A program made the translations under genes and the position numbers. From Mucilaginibacter sp. PPCGB 2223 (GTDB lineage: Bacteria > Bacteroidota > Bacteroidia > Sphingobacteriales > Sphingobacteriaceae), in the NCBI RefSeq assembly GCF_001705515.1, contig NZ_MDJS01000001.1:1426001-1490000 (forward strand): DNA of 64,000 bases. Direction: 5' to 3'. A model generated the notes under the pieces. It saw only the letters and a program-made list of their open reading frames with translations. It did no database searches and was not told where the DNA came from. This document shows positions 1 to 8,829 of this stretch, one piece after another; the stretch's first letter is position 1; the number at the start of each line of letters is the position of its first letter.

Positions 1-698
1 GACACGTTGATCCTTTCATCGATACGGCCTTTCTGTAACGAAATATAGTTACGCATATAGTTAATCTCGCGGTCGAGTTCTATCTGCTCAACATTGCATT
101 CGTAAAGCTGGTAGCGCAGCATTTCCGAAAACACGAGCAGCATCTCACGTGCCGGTTTATTTGTTTTATCGATATGGGCGTAAATCGAATTAATAGAATT
201 AAACAAAAAATGTGGGTTGAACTGCGCCCTTAGAAAATTAAGTTCGTTATCCGAATTTTCTTTCTCAATCTGTTCGATATACCGCTGCGAACTTATCTTT
301 TCGGTGATGAGTTTGGTTACTAATATCAGCACAACCCAAAAAAGGATATTGACAAACGAATCCGAAAAAACCTTAACAAAATTAAACTGACTGACGTCTA
401 CCCTGAAAAGATATTTATTTACCAGAAAAGATACAGGTACCCGAGCCATTGCCCCTGCCAAAATACCGGCTAAAAAACACAGCCCAAAAGCAAGGTATTT
501 TTTACGGTTGAGTAACGCGGGTACCGTAAACAGCGAATTGTAATAATAATTACCTGCTATAAAAATCAGGTAGCAAAACTGTATCGTAAGCGCATGGGTA
601 AATACCAGCGTGCCGTTCCTGAAAATAAATATCCAGAAAAGATAGGCCAGCAGCCAAAAGCCAAGATGATATATTAATTTGTTACTTCTCAAAAACAC
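1..698 (-). CDS. LytS/YehU-type sensor histidine kinase, 3' end beyond the window
   Basis: This minus-strand gene is cut by the left edge, leaving 232 N-terminal residues. Four hydrophobic segments lie in residues 10-130, followed by a short coiled stretch. The phosphoacceptor block QFNPHFLFNSINSIY of the His_kinase (LytS/YehU) family follows, with the candidate phospho-histidine at residue 163. The ATPase domain lies outside the window. An in-frame TGA sits just upstream (704-702), so the first usable start is GTG at 698; a TTG at 692 is the alternative and there is no ATG. Such kinases usually pair with a LytTR response regulator, which would lie beyond the edge. The ligand is unknown. Confidence 0.85.
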   Translation of the reverse strand, partial: MFLRSNKLIYHLGFWLLAYLFWIFIFRNGTLVFTHALTIQFCYLIFIAGNYYYNSLFTVPALLNRKKYLAFGLCFLAGILAGAMARVPVSFLVNKYLFRVDVSQFNFVKVFSDSFVNILFWVVLILVTKLITEKISSQRYIEQIEKENSDNELNFLRAQFNPHFLFNSINSIYAHIDKTNKPAREMLLVFSEMLRYQLYECNVEQIELDREINYMRNYISLQKGRIDERINV

Positions 699-728
699 TT
701 GTCAAATCCGCACTAAAGATAATGATAA

Positions 729-1163
729 TCATTTGGGTTCGGCCCCATCGGGGAAGGGCTGGCCTTTGTGGCAGGTTGTACATTGTACCACCAAGCCAGT
801 GTCGCCCAGCTTCGGATGTTTATTTTTCAGCCATCTTTTGTTCAGGTCGAGTGTCATACGCATCATCGTACGCGCTATTTCCTTTTCTGGCTTCGCATCG
901 CTGGCAAAATCCAGGCCATGCCCATCTTTGTTATTAGCATGACAAAATCCACAGCTAACCCCTATCCCGTCTTCAAAATCATCGGCCATAATACTTTGCA
1001 GGTCGCGCGAGCTGATATCTTTCGGCAACACTTTTAAATTGGTATAAAGCTGCTTATCGGCGGGCTTTTTATCGTCTGCCGTTTTCTTGATGGTTGCTGC
1101 CGTTGTAATACTTACAATAGCAGCAAGAGCACCAATAACGCAAACTTTTCTGTTTAGCTTCAT
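729..1163 (-). CDS. Diheme c-type cytochrome, exported
   Basis: A 144-residue protein with an N-terminal signal segment (about residues 1-23) and two heme c motifs, CGFCH at 71-75 and CTTCH at 128-132. The layout resembles the small Bacteroidota cytochromes that match the photosynthetic reaction centre cytochrome c subunit family; that family name is recalled and not computed. It should act in the periplasm as an electron carrier with an unknown partner. It is the last gene of a three-gene minus-strand unit, 10 bases after the YceI gene. Confidence 0.8.
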   Translation of the reverse strand: MKLNRKVCVIGALAAIVSITTAATIKKTADDKKPADKQLYTNLKVLPKDISSRDLQSIMADDFEDGIGVSCGFCHANNKDGHGLDFASDAKPEKEIARTMMRMTLDLNKRWLKNKHPKLGDTGLVVQCTTCHKGQPFPDGAEPK

Positions 1164-1173
1164 CTTAATCGTA

Positions 1174-1719
1174 TTAAGCTTTCTTAGCAGTTACATTAAT
1201 AAACACTTCCAGTTCATCGGATACGGTACTTGTGCCGCCAACTCCAAAATCCTTCCGGTTCATCTTAAACGAACCTTTAAAAACAAAACCGTCGCCGCTT
1301 TGAGTTGCCTCGAACGGGAACTTGATTGGTTTTGCCTTCCCTTTAATAGTGAGTTGCCCGTTAAACAGGTAGGTACCGCTCCTTATGTTGGTAATCTGTG
1401 TAGATGCCAGTTTGATACGGGGATAAGTCTTTACATCAAAAAAGCTATCGCCTTTTAAATGCTCATCGCGCAGGCTGTTGTCGGTATTAACGGTAGCCGA
1501 GGCTACCGTTACGTCGAAACTGCTGGCAGCGAGGTTTTGGGGGTTGAAATTAATCGCCCCCTCAAAACCTGTAAAACTGCCATCCACGCCAAATCCTAAA
1601 TTTTTTATGGTAAATTTCAGGGTCGAGCCCTGCTCTGCCGGCTTGTATTGTGCCCGGCTCACGTTTGCTGCGCCGATGATCAGCAACAGCATCATTATCT
1701 TTTTCATTACAAAACTCAT
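1174..1719 (-). CDS. YceI family periplasmic protein
   Basis: A 181-residue protein with a signal peptide ending near ...NVSRAQ and a YceI-type lipocalin-like fold: STLKFTIKNLGFGVDGSF early, a VTVASATVNTDNSLRDEHL block, and a C-terminal FGVGG...VSDELEVFINV strand pattern. YceI proteins bind polyisoprenoid-like lipids in the periplasm, but their role in Bacteroidota is mostly undefined. The start at 1719 overlaps the upstream stop codon by four bases (ATGA), which favours it over the internal Met at residue 5. It lies between a metallophosphoesterase and a diheme cytochrome. Confidence 0.88.
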   Translation of the reverse strand: MSFVMKKIMMLLLIIGAANVSRAQYKPAEQGSTLKFTIKNLGFGVDGSFTGFEGAINFNPQNLAASSFDVTVASATVNTDNSLRDEHLKGDSFFDVKTYPRIKLASTQITNIRSGTYLFNGQLTIKGKAKPIKFPFEATQSGDGFVFKGSFKMNRKDFGVGGTSTVSDELEVFINVTAKKA

Positions 1720-2720
1720 TTATCGCCTTCAATTAATGGTGAGTCGGTAATCGCCAGGGTGTGATCGTGTTCTACATAATTTACGCTGGTTAAACCTAAA
1801 TAGCTGCGTAGTTTTTCGGCGGGCACTTTCATCGGGCCGGGAGCCGGGGCCGAGCCTGGCGCCGGTTGCGGGAAAGCCGTCGAATTTGCGGTGTGGAAGG
1901 TTATGTTGCCTTCAACTTTTTGTATAGTTTGGTGGATGTGGCCGTTCAGTACCGATACCGAACCGAAACGTTTTAGCAAGGCCAGTACCTGTGCGCTATC
2001 GTCGGTCCCCCAGCCCCATTGCGGGTAAATGGCCCATAACGGGATGTGCGCGAATACAACAACAGGTGTACTGTTCGACAGGGGTTTCAAATCGGCTTCG
2101 AGCCATTTTAGCTGCGCCGGGCCAACATAACCCAAACCACCGTCAACATGGTTGGTAACGTTATTTAAACCGATAAAATGAACACCATGCGAATCGAAGC
2201 TGTACCAGCCATCGCCCTGTGTGCCTTTGCCAAAACGCTCCAGGTACAGTTTACCGTTATCGGTAACGTCGTGCTCGCCTGGTACATAAAATATCTTTTC
2301 GGTTTTTACACTTTTCAACGATTGCTCCAGGGTATCAAACTCATCGGCCTGGGCAAGGTGTGTTAAATCGCCGGTATGCAACACAAACGATGGTGCTACC
2401 GGCATGTTATTTATTTTCGAGATTGCGGCGTTTAATGTGCCCACTACATCGGGGTTAGCCGCCTTGTTAAAACCGATGTGGCTGTCGCTTATCTGGGCAA
2501 AGGTAAAATCAGACTTGGGTATTGCCAGGCCTTTTTTCAGCGCACCGGTCGATTGATCGATCATCTGGCTCATGCCGAATGATTTTAAGATACCGCCCGA
2601 CATCATCCAGATTACCCCGGTACCTGCCCAGGCCATACATTCTAAAAATCCGCGACGATCAATGCCGTCATTGTTAATTGCCGGTTTTGCGTGGTCTTCA
2701 GGTTGCAAGTGGTCTTCCAT
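1716..2720 (-). CDS. Tat-exported calcineurin-like metallophosphoesterase
   Basis: A 334-residue protein. The N-terminus carries a twin-arginine pattern (DRRGFLE, arginines 22-23) followed by a hydrophobic stretch, so export of a folded protein is likely. The metallophosphoesterase motifs appear in order: DSH (79-81), GD (117-118), GEHD (148-151), then AHIPL and NGHIH, which together bind two metal ions. GEHD replaces the usual GNHD, as in some relatives. The substrate cannot be told. It is the first gene of the unit with YceI and cytochrome c, and its stop overlaps the YceI start. Confidence 0.88.
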   Translation of the reverse strand: MEDHLQPEDHAKPAINNDGIDRRGFLECMAWAGTGVIWMMSGGILKSFGMSQMIDQSTGALKKGLAIPKSDFTFAQISDSHIGFNKAANPDVVGTLNAAISKINNMPVAPSFVLHTGDLTHLAQADEFDTLEQSLKSVKTEKIFYVPGEHDVTDNGKLYLERFGKGTQGDGWYSFDSHGVHFIGLNNVTNHVDGGLGYVGPAQLKWLEADLKPLSNSTPVVVFAHIPLWAIYPQWGWGTDDSAQVLALLKRFGSVSVLNGHIHQTIQKVEGNITFHTANSTAFPQPAPGSAPAPGPMKVPAEKLRSYLGLTSVNYVEHDHTLAITDSPLIEGDK

Positions 2721-2846
2721 AGCTTTGTTTTTTTAAGTGATTAATTTTGAATTGCACCGCTAAAAAACACAGACTATGGCTATGGGCGAATTATTTTACA
2801 TGAAGTGCCGGAAATACTTGATGAAATGTGCTTGATGGAAGCTGAC

Positions 2847-4352
2847 TCAGATTATGGGTAGCTGAAAGCTAAATCGGGAACCTACCCCTTCCTCACTTTT
2901 AACCTTAATTTCGCTATTATGATAGCGCATTATTTCGGCAACGAGGTAAAGCCCGATGCCGAAACCGGATATGGTTCTGATCTCCTCGTTCTTTACTCTG
3001 TAAAACCGTTTGAAGAGATTTTTCTGATCGACAGGGTTAATACCCACACCGTTATCGATAACGTAAATCTCAACATTATTATCTTTCTGCTCAAAACCGA
3101 CGATTATCTCCCCTCCCCTGGGTGAATATTTGATAGCATTACTCACCAGGTTCATAAGCACCTGCCCTATTTTATCCCTGTCAGCTTCGATTATTACACC
3201 CGGATGTGTTTCGGTTTTAATGGTGTGCGCCGATGTAAAATATTGTGCGTCGTCGGTGATCTCTTTTATGAGCTCATCCAAGTCGAACCGGGTTTTGTTC
3301 AGCGATATTTTACCTTCCTCAAGTTTGGCCAGGTTCAAAAAATCCTGTATCATGGCAGCCATTTTTTTGGTCTGGATGTCGGCTCGTTTTAATGCGTTTA
3401 TCTTAAAAGGTTCTTCATCATCTCCGGCCTTGACAAGCAGTACCTGGATGTATGACCGCAGCGACGTAAGCGGGGTTTTCAACTCATGGCTAACCATCGC
3501 TATAAAGTCGTTTTTGCGAACTTCTTCCTGTTTTTTTTCGGTAATGTCGCGTGCTATCTTCGAAAGGCCGATAATATTATTCTGCGAATCGCGCATTGGC
3601 GAAATGGTCAGTGATACGTCCAGTTGTTCGCCATTTTTTTTCATCCGCCTGGTTTCGAAATGTTCCATCCGCTCACCCCTTCTTAATTTTGATAATATCT
3701 CGACCTCTTCATGATGCCTGTCGGGTGGAATGATCTTCAGTATTGACTGTCCTATCATCTCTTCGGCGGTATAACCAAATGTACGTTCGGCAGATTGGTT
3801 CCAACTGGTGATTATCCCCTCCAGTGTCTTACTCACAATGGCATCGTCCGACGAATCGACTATCGCGGCAAGCTTTGCATTCTTTTCTTCTGCGGTTTTA
3901 GTATCAGTAATATCGGTCACCGTGCCTATAAATCGTTCTGCTTGCTTTTTTTCATTAAAATACACTTTTCCTTTGGCTCTTATCCATCTCACACCAGCAT
4001 TATCAAAGCGGGTAATCCGATAAGCGATATCATAGTTACCTTCTCCAGCCGGGTCCATCGCTTTTTGTATTTCATTATTTACAAAATCATAGTCTGCAGG
4101 ATAGATATGCTCTGAGAATACCTTCATATTGATCTCGGTATCACCGGTAAAGCCGTAAATTTTCTTACACTCGTCAGACCAGCTTAGTTCACCTGTTAAG
4201 GGGTGATAATCCCAGGTGCCAAATTTAATGGCATCAACAGCCATCTGCAGCCGCGCCTCACGCTCCCTCAACTCCAGTTCACGCTCCTCATACCACGCAA
4301 GCTTTTCCTGTAATTCTTTTATTTGTTTGGCAAGAGGTAAGGTTTTCGGCAT
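2847..4352 (-). CDS. Two-PAS sensor histidine kinase
   Basis: A 501-residue soluble kinase. A short N-terminal coiled coil (10-35) is followed by PAS 1 (about 36-150, PAS_3-like with PAC end GTVTDITD), PAS 2 (about 160-270, ending ARDITE), a HisKA domain with MVSHELKTPL (phospho-histidine near 289) and an HATPase domain with NLVSNAIKYSP, DNGVGI and GFGIGLYL boxes. All kinase motifs look intact. No response regulator is adjacent, so it is an orphan kinase. No membrane segment is present. Confidence 0.9.
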   Translation of the reverse strand: MPKTLPLAKQIKELQEKLAWYEERELELREREARLQMAVDAIKFGTWDYHPLTGELSWSDECKKIYGFTGDTEINMKVFSEHIYPADYDFVNNEIQKAMDPAGEGNYDIAYRITRFDNAGVRWIRAKGKVYFNEKKQAERFIGTVTDITDTKTAEEKNAKLAAIVDSSDDAIVSKTLEGIITSWNQSAERTFGYTAEEMIGQSILKIIPPDRHHEEVEILSKLRRGERMEHFETRRMKKNGEQLDVSLTISPMRDSQNNIIGLSKIARDITEKKQEEVRKNDFIAMVSHELKTPLTSLRSYIQVLLVKAGDDEEPFKINALKRADIQTKKMAAMIQDFLNLAKLEEGKISLNKTRFDLDELIKEITDDAQYFTSAHTIKTETHPGVIIEADRDKIGQVLMNLVSNAIKYSPRGGEIIVGFEQKDNNVEIYVIDNGVGINPVDQKNLFKRFYRVKNEEIRTISGFGIGLYLVAEIMRYHNSEIKVKSEEGVGSRFSFQLPII

Positions 4353-4603
4353 GTTATAACTATTATTGCCCCGTTTAGATCAGCAGGTACGCTATTTATA
4401 CAAATAATTAAGCTCATTGTTCGCCCGATTGCATTATTTACTTTGGACAGGATATAACGCTAAAATACAATTTTGCTTTAATCGCAAAAACAGCACGTAT
4501 ATCATGTATTAAATTTTGCTCATCCTGCCAAATTTGAGGCAGATTTTAGTATTCCTATTTATTTTTATAAATTTAAGCAGCTATTCACCAATCACAATTA
4601 ACT

Positions 4604-6688
4604 ATGAACCGCATATCGATCAGGATTAGCCTGTGCTTAGCTATCCTTATACTGTTCTCTGTAAAAGTTTCGGCCATAACTATTACCTCGTTCCTGCCTA
4701 ATGTTGGTGTTCCCGGAACTTTGATAACCATTACCGGCACCGATATGGGCAACCCCACCTCTGTTAAAATCGGCGGTAAAGCGGCTATAGTATTATCAAA
4801 TACCGGCCTCAAAATGGTAGCTATGGTTATGCCGGGCGCCGAATCAGGCAATATTACAATAGTAAACGCGCACGGTAAAGCCGTCAGCGCTACAAACTTT
4901 ATGTTGGTGGTTACTCCTAATCCGGGCGGCATACAGGGAACTAAACTGATCGGTAAAGACACTTCGGGCGCAGCGGCACAAGGCACCAGCGTAGCTTTCA
5001 GTTCAACCGGTTATACCGCCATTGTTGGCGGCCCTAAAGATCATAACAACACCGGCGCTGCCTGGATATATACTTATAGTGGTAAGCAGCAGGGAGCTAA
5101 ACTGGTAGGCAAAGATACAATCGGCTTGCCGGCCCAGGGTACCTCGGTAGCTATCAGTGCCGATGGTAACACGGCAATTGTTGGCGGCCCTGCCGATAAC
5201 CATGGGCATGGCGCCATTTGGGTATTTACACGTACCGATACCGTTTGGAAACAACAAGGTTTGAAATTAACCGCTACAGGTACTTCACCTATAGGATTAG
5301 GCTCATCAGTATCGTTAAGCGCAGATGGCAATACGCTTGTAGCCGAAGCTCCGGCCGATAGCGGTAGGGCCGGCGCGGCTTATGTATTTACCCGTAAAGA
5401 TACCGTGTGGGCGCAGCAAGGCCCCAGGCTGACTGCTAAGGGTTCGGCAGCCGATACAGCCGCAGATCAGTCTGTTTCCTTAAGCGCCGATGGTAATACT
5501 TTTATTATGGGCGGCCATACCGATAGCGTAGGCATTGGTGCAGCATGGATATTTGTGCGTAAAAACAATACCTGGCTGCGGCAGGATAGCATGCTGGTTG
5601 GCGCGGGTTATGTTAATCACCCCAACCAGGGCCATGCCGTTGCCATAAGTGCCGATGGTAACATAGCGGCCATAGGCGGTTATACCGATCATACCCAAAC
5701 AGGAGCTGTGTGGATATATAAGCGCGATACCACGGCCAATGCCAACACCTGGAAACAAATGGGCAAAAAAGTGATATCGATCGATACCGTGGGTAAAGCC
5801 TTACAAGGTTGTTCGGTTAGCCTTAATGCCGATGGCACCGTATTGTTATTTGGCGGGTTAAACAACAATAGCGCCACCGGCGCAGGTTGGGTTTACACCC
5901 GTAGCGATACAACCTGGACACCCTTTACACAAATAACCGGCGCTGATGCTACTAATGGCTCGTACGCGGGTAACTCGGTTTCGTTAAGTGCCGATGGTAT
6001 TTATTCGGTTATGGGCGGGTATGGCCACTCTAATGGTAAGGGTATTGCCTGGATAGCCGCAAGTGGTTATGGTGTACCCTGTAAGCTGCCACAAGTAGTA
6101 ACCAATGCCGCAACAGGTATTAGCCCGGATGGTGCAACTTTACACGGCATGGTTGATGCTGCCGGAGCGTTAATTACATCAGTTGTGTTTGAATTGGCTA
6201 CTCTTTCGGATATGTCGAACTCTATAGTTATAAAACCGACTACAGGTACAACACCGTTATCAGGATCTTTAGGCAACACCGCTTTTACCGCCGTTGTTAA
6301 CAAACTACAACCCTCGACCACTTATTATTTCCGCATCGTTGGCGCTAATTATTGCACCGGAATAACTTATGGCAATACTTTGCAGTTTACCACACCTGCC
6401 GAAGCACCAGGCAGCGGCTTGTCTGAAAAAAGTATACCTAATGCCTTTAGCCCCAATAATGATGGGATAAATGACAGATGGGAAATTCCGTTCTTAAGCA
6501 AATATCCAAACTGTTCTGTTAAGATTTTTAACCGCTCGGGCCAGGTTGTTTTTGCATCAACAGGCTATCAATCATCATGGGACGGCCGTTTCAAAAATAC
6601 TGAATTACCCTCAGGAGCATATTTTTATATTATCGATCTGAAAAACAGCTCAAGCTCGATATCAGGATCAGTTAATTTGGTGAGGTAG
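4604..6688 (+). CDS. T9SS type B sorted surface protein with IPT/TIG domain and propeller-like repeats
   Basis: A 694-residue secreted protein. Signal peptide about 1-24; IPT/TIG domain about 25-104 (SFLPNVGVPGTLITITG). From about 110 to 480 a 50-55-residue unit repeats, with the core (S)VSLSADGNT...GG...GAAWIF, resembling FG-GAP/integrin-like propeller blades. A fibronectin-like stretch (about 490-600) and a CHU_C-type C-terminal domain follow, opening with IPNAFSPNNDGINDRW and ending GAYFYIIDL. That last domain targets cargo to the type IX secretion system and, in type B substrates, to surface attachment. The next gene, PorP/SprF, follows at once, the usual arrangement for this class. The ligand is unknown. 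Confidence 0.9.
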   Translation: MNRISIRISLCLAILILFSVKVSAITITSFLPNVGVPGTLITITGTDMGNPTSVKIGGKAAIVLSNTGLKMVAMVMPGAESGNITIVNAHGKAVSATNFMLVVTPNPGGIQGTKLIGKDTSGAAAQGTSVAFSSTGYTAIVGGPKDHNNTGAAWIYTYSGKQQGAKLVGKDTIGLPAQGTSVAISADGNTAIVGGPADNHGHGAIWVFTRTDTVWKQQGLKLTATGTSPIGLGSSVSLSADGNTLVAEAPADSGRAGAAYVFTRKDTVWAQQGPRLTAKGSAADTAADQSVSLSADGNTFIMGGHTDSVGIGAAWIFVRKNNTWLRQDSMLVGAGYVNHPNQGHAVAISADGNIAAIGGYTDHTQTGAVWIYKRDTTANANTWKQMGKKVISIDTVGKALQGCSVSLNADGTVLLFGGLNNNSATGAGWVYTRSDTTWTPFTQITGADATNGSYAGNSVSLSADGIYSVMGGYGHSNGKGIAWIAASGYGVPCKLPQVVTNAATGISPDGATLHGMVDAAGALITSVVFELATLSDMSNSIVIKPTTGTTPLSGSLGNTAFTAVVNKLQPSTTYYFRIVGANYCTGITYGNTLQFTTPAEAPGSGLSEKSIPNAFSPNNDGINDRWEIPFLSKYPNCSVKIFNRSGQVVFASTGYQSSWDGRFKNTELPSGAYFYIIDLKNSSSSISGSVNLVR

Positions 6689-7696
6689 ATGAATAAACGT
6701 TTACTAACCATTTTACTACTGCTTCCTGTTAGAATATTAGCCCAGCAACTGCCCCAGTACACCCAGTATACTTTTAACGAGCTGCTTATAAACCCCGCCG
6801 TTGCGGGGATAGAGACCTACCTGGATATTAAAACAGGTTATCGCAGCCAGTGGACAGGTTTGCAAGGTGCTCCAACTACAGGTTACGTTACCGCAAGCAT
6901 TCCGTTAAACAGTCTTTTTACACAGGGCGATTACGGACAGATCATCCGCAATACAGATAACCCCGTTGGGCGTGCCGACCTGGAGAGTTACGAAGCTTCT
7001 CTTAGCCACGGCGGCATCGGCATCAGCATCATCAGCGATAAAGCGGGTGCTTTTAATCAAACACATTTTAATGCAGGCTATGCTTATCACATGTTGCTTG
7101 GCGATCGTTTTAACCTGGCTGTAGGCGTTTCAGCCGGCGTTAACGGAGCAACCCTGAACTCCGGCCAGTTAATATTTAATAACCCTATCGACCCGGTTGC
7201 CGGCCCAAACGGCCAAACCAAATTTAATCCCGATGCAGCGGTAGGTATTTGGGCATACGGGCCTGGATTTTTTATAGGCGCATCGGCCCAGCAGCTTATT
7301 CCACAAAATCTTAGTTTCGGTGGCAGTAGTTCAAACGGGCAGTTAAAAAGCACAACGCAGTACTTCGTTACGGCAGGTTGTAAACTATATCCATCAGACG
7401 ACATTACATTTTTACCCTCGGTTGTTGTGAACCCTGCTGCCAATACGCCACTCAACCTCGATATTAACTTAAAAACCGCCTTCAGGGACGTGTTCTGGCT
7501 GGGTGGTTCTTATCGTAAGGACGATGCGGTTACGGCAAGTATCGGCCTTAACATTACTGCTTTATTTACGGTGGGTTATGCTTACGATTATGCTATTTCT
7601 GATTTTAATACGGTAAGCAAAGGGACACACGAGCTTATGTTGGGCATACTTTTAAATAACCGTTACAACGTCCGTACTCCACGCCATACCTGGTAG
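6689..7696 (+). CDS. PorP/SprF family type IX secretion outer-membrane protein
   Basis: A 335-residue protein with a signal peptide (cleavage near ILAQ) followed by QLPQYTQYTFNELLINPA, the N-terminal block of the PorP/SprF family. The remainder alternates aromatic and glycine residues, as in a beta barrel. SprF-like proteins partner with the type B cargo encoded just upstream. The start codon directly follows the upstream stop, so the two genes are surely cotranscribed. It is probably dedicated to the 694-residue cargo. Confidence 0.92.
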   Translation: MNKRLLTILLLLPVRILAQQLPQYTQYTFNELLINPAVAGIETYLDIKTGYRSQWTGLQGAPTTGYVTASIPLNSLFTQGDYGQIIRNTDNPVGRADLESYEASLSHGGIGISIISDKAGAFNQTHFNAGYAYHMLLGDRFNLAVGVSAGVNGATLNSGQLIFNNPIDPVAGPNGQTKFNPDAAVGIWAYGPGFFIGASAQQLIPQNLSFGGSSSNGQLKSTTQYFVTAGCKLYPSDDITFLPSVVVNPAANTPLNLDINLKTAFRDVFWLGGSYRKDDAVTASIGLNITALFTVGYAYDYAISDFNTVSKGTHELMLGILLNNRYNVRTPRHTW

Positions 7697-7738
7697 CCAC
7701 AGCAAGTCATAGAAATTAATCTAAGATCATCCTTAATA

Positions 7739-7752
7739 GTGACCAGCATCAT
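7739..7752. promoter_or_regulatory. Crp/Fnr-type operator before the first USP gene
   Basis: GTGAC-CAGC-ATCAT, an inverted TGA-N6-TCA, centred about 60 bases before the ATG at 7805. It belongs to the series of similar sites described in the findings. Confidence 0.5.
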
Positions 7753-7804
7753 CTATTCATAGTTCTTTAATATGGAATTTTGAGTTATACCAATAATTCA
7801 GACC

Positions 7805-8668
7805 ATGAAAACGATACTGGTACCAACTGATTTCTCACCTGCAGCAGAAAACGCCGCAAAGTATGCTGTAGAACTCGCCCGGTATACAAAATCCGGGGTC
7901 AAGTTACTCAATGCTATAAAAGTACCGACAGAAACGCACATGGCTGCCCAGGTTACCTGGCCGCTTGAGGGGTACCCAACGCTAAAAAGGGATGCAGACC
8001 AGGAATTAAAAATACTTGCCAACCGCCTTTTATTTAGAAATGAAGAGCGGAAAGACACGGTATTTCAACCACAAATCAGCTATAGTTGCCTGGCGGGTAA
8101 TGTTGCCGATACGGTAAAAAGGGTAGCTAAAGATCATGACATCAATCTGGTAGTTATGGGCTTGTGGGATACCAGCAAAATTAACAGGTTCCTGGCCGGG
8201 AGCACCAGCCACGAGATGATCGAAAAAGCCGAACTGCCATTATTACTGATACCGCCTCATGCAAAATTTAAACCCATCAAAACGATTGCTTTTGCAACCG
8301 ACTTCAGCATGGGCGATATCAATATTATTTGCTCACTGGCAACTTTGGCACGCGCTTTTAATGCCGAAATATTGCTGCTGCACGTGTTCCAGGAAGATGA
8401 TCAGCACAGTGTTTCAGACTTTTTATCGACTGTGACCAACCAGGCTAATTATCCTAATATCTATTATCGTGGCATAGTGGCCGGCGATATTGATACCGGC
8501 CTGAATTTGCTTTTAGAGCAACGCGAACTTGAAATGTTTGTAATGATACATCGCAGGCATAACCTGCTCGACCGGTTATTTAACCATAGCCATGTACAAC
8601 GCATGGCACGTTATTCATCGTTGCCGCTATTGATTTTTCCGGCGGTTAACAAAGCGATAGTTCTGTAG
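7805..8668 (+). CDS. Tandem-domain universal stress protein (USP 1)
   Basis: A 287-residue cytoplasmic protein with two UspA domains (about 1-148 and 155-287), each opening with a strand such as KTILVPTDFS or KTIAFATDFS. The nucleotide motif G-2x-G-9x-G-S is only partly kept in domain 1 (GLWD...GST, Asp in place of the second Gly), so ATP binding is doubtful. Related USPs are induced by low oxygen or stationary phase in other bacteria. A Crp/Fnr-like site precedes the gene and a strong terminator follows, so it is monocistronic. Confidence 0.9.
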   Translation: MKTILVPTDFSPAAENAAKYAVELARYTKSGVKLLNAIKVPTETHMAAQVTWPLEGYPTLKRDADQELKILANRLLFRNEERKDTVFQPQISYSCLAGNVADTVKRVAKDHDINLVVMGLWDTSKINRFLAGSTSHEMIEKAELPLLLIPPHAKFKPIKTIAFATDFSMGDINIICSLATLARAFNAEILLLHVFQEDDQHSVSDFLSTVTNQANYPNIYYRGIVAGDIDTGLNLLLEQRELEMFVMIHRRHNLLDRLFNHSHVQRMARYSSLPLLIFPAVNKAIVL

Positions 8669-8689
8669 TGTTTAGTTTGATTGAAAAGA

Positions 8690-8722
8690 AAGGGCCGCAC
8701 TTTAAGCCGGCCCTTCTTTTTT
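8690..8722. terminator. Bidirectional intrinsic terminator
   Basis: An 8-bp stem AAGGGCCG / CGGCCCTT with a 10-base loop is followed by a T-rich run on the plus strand. The minus strand reads CGGCCCTTTCTTTT, so the same hairpin can end the convergent CoA-transferase operon. Confidence 0.85.
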
Positions 8723-8829
8723 ACAGCCATTTTTAAACATGCACTGTATCCTCAACCTACACTAATCTCAAACGTTTTATTGTAACAATACTTTTTTAAC
8801 GCTGCGATGATTTCGCGCGCCCAGGTAAC

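Noticed and set aside
3130-3714. Plus-strand open frame of 194 codons
   Set aside because: It is the complement of the PAS kinase, serine-rich in the way such shadows are, with no motif.
4900-6060. Repeated DNA blocks in the surface protein gene
   Set aside because: They encode the propeller-like protein repeat; the DNA copies differ and do not form a separate repeat element.
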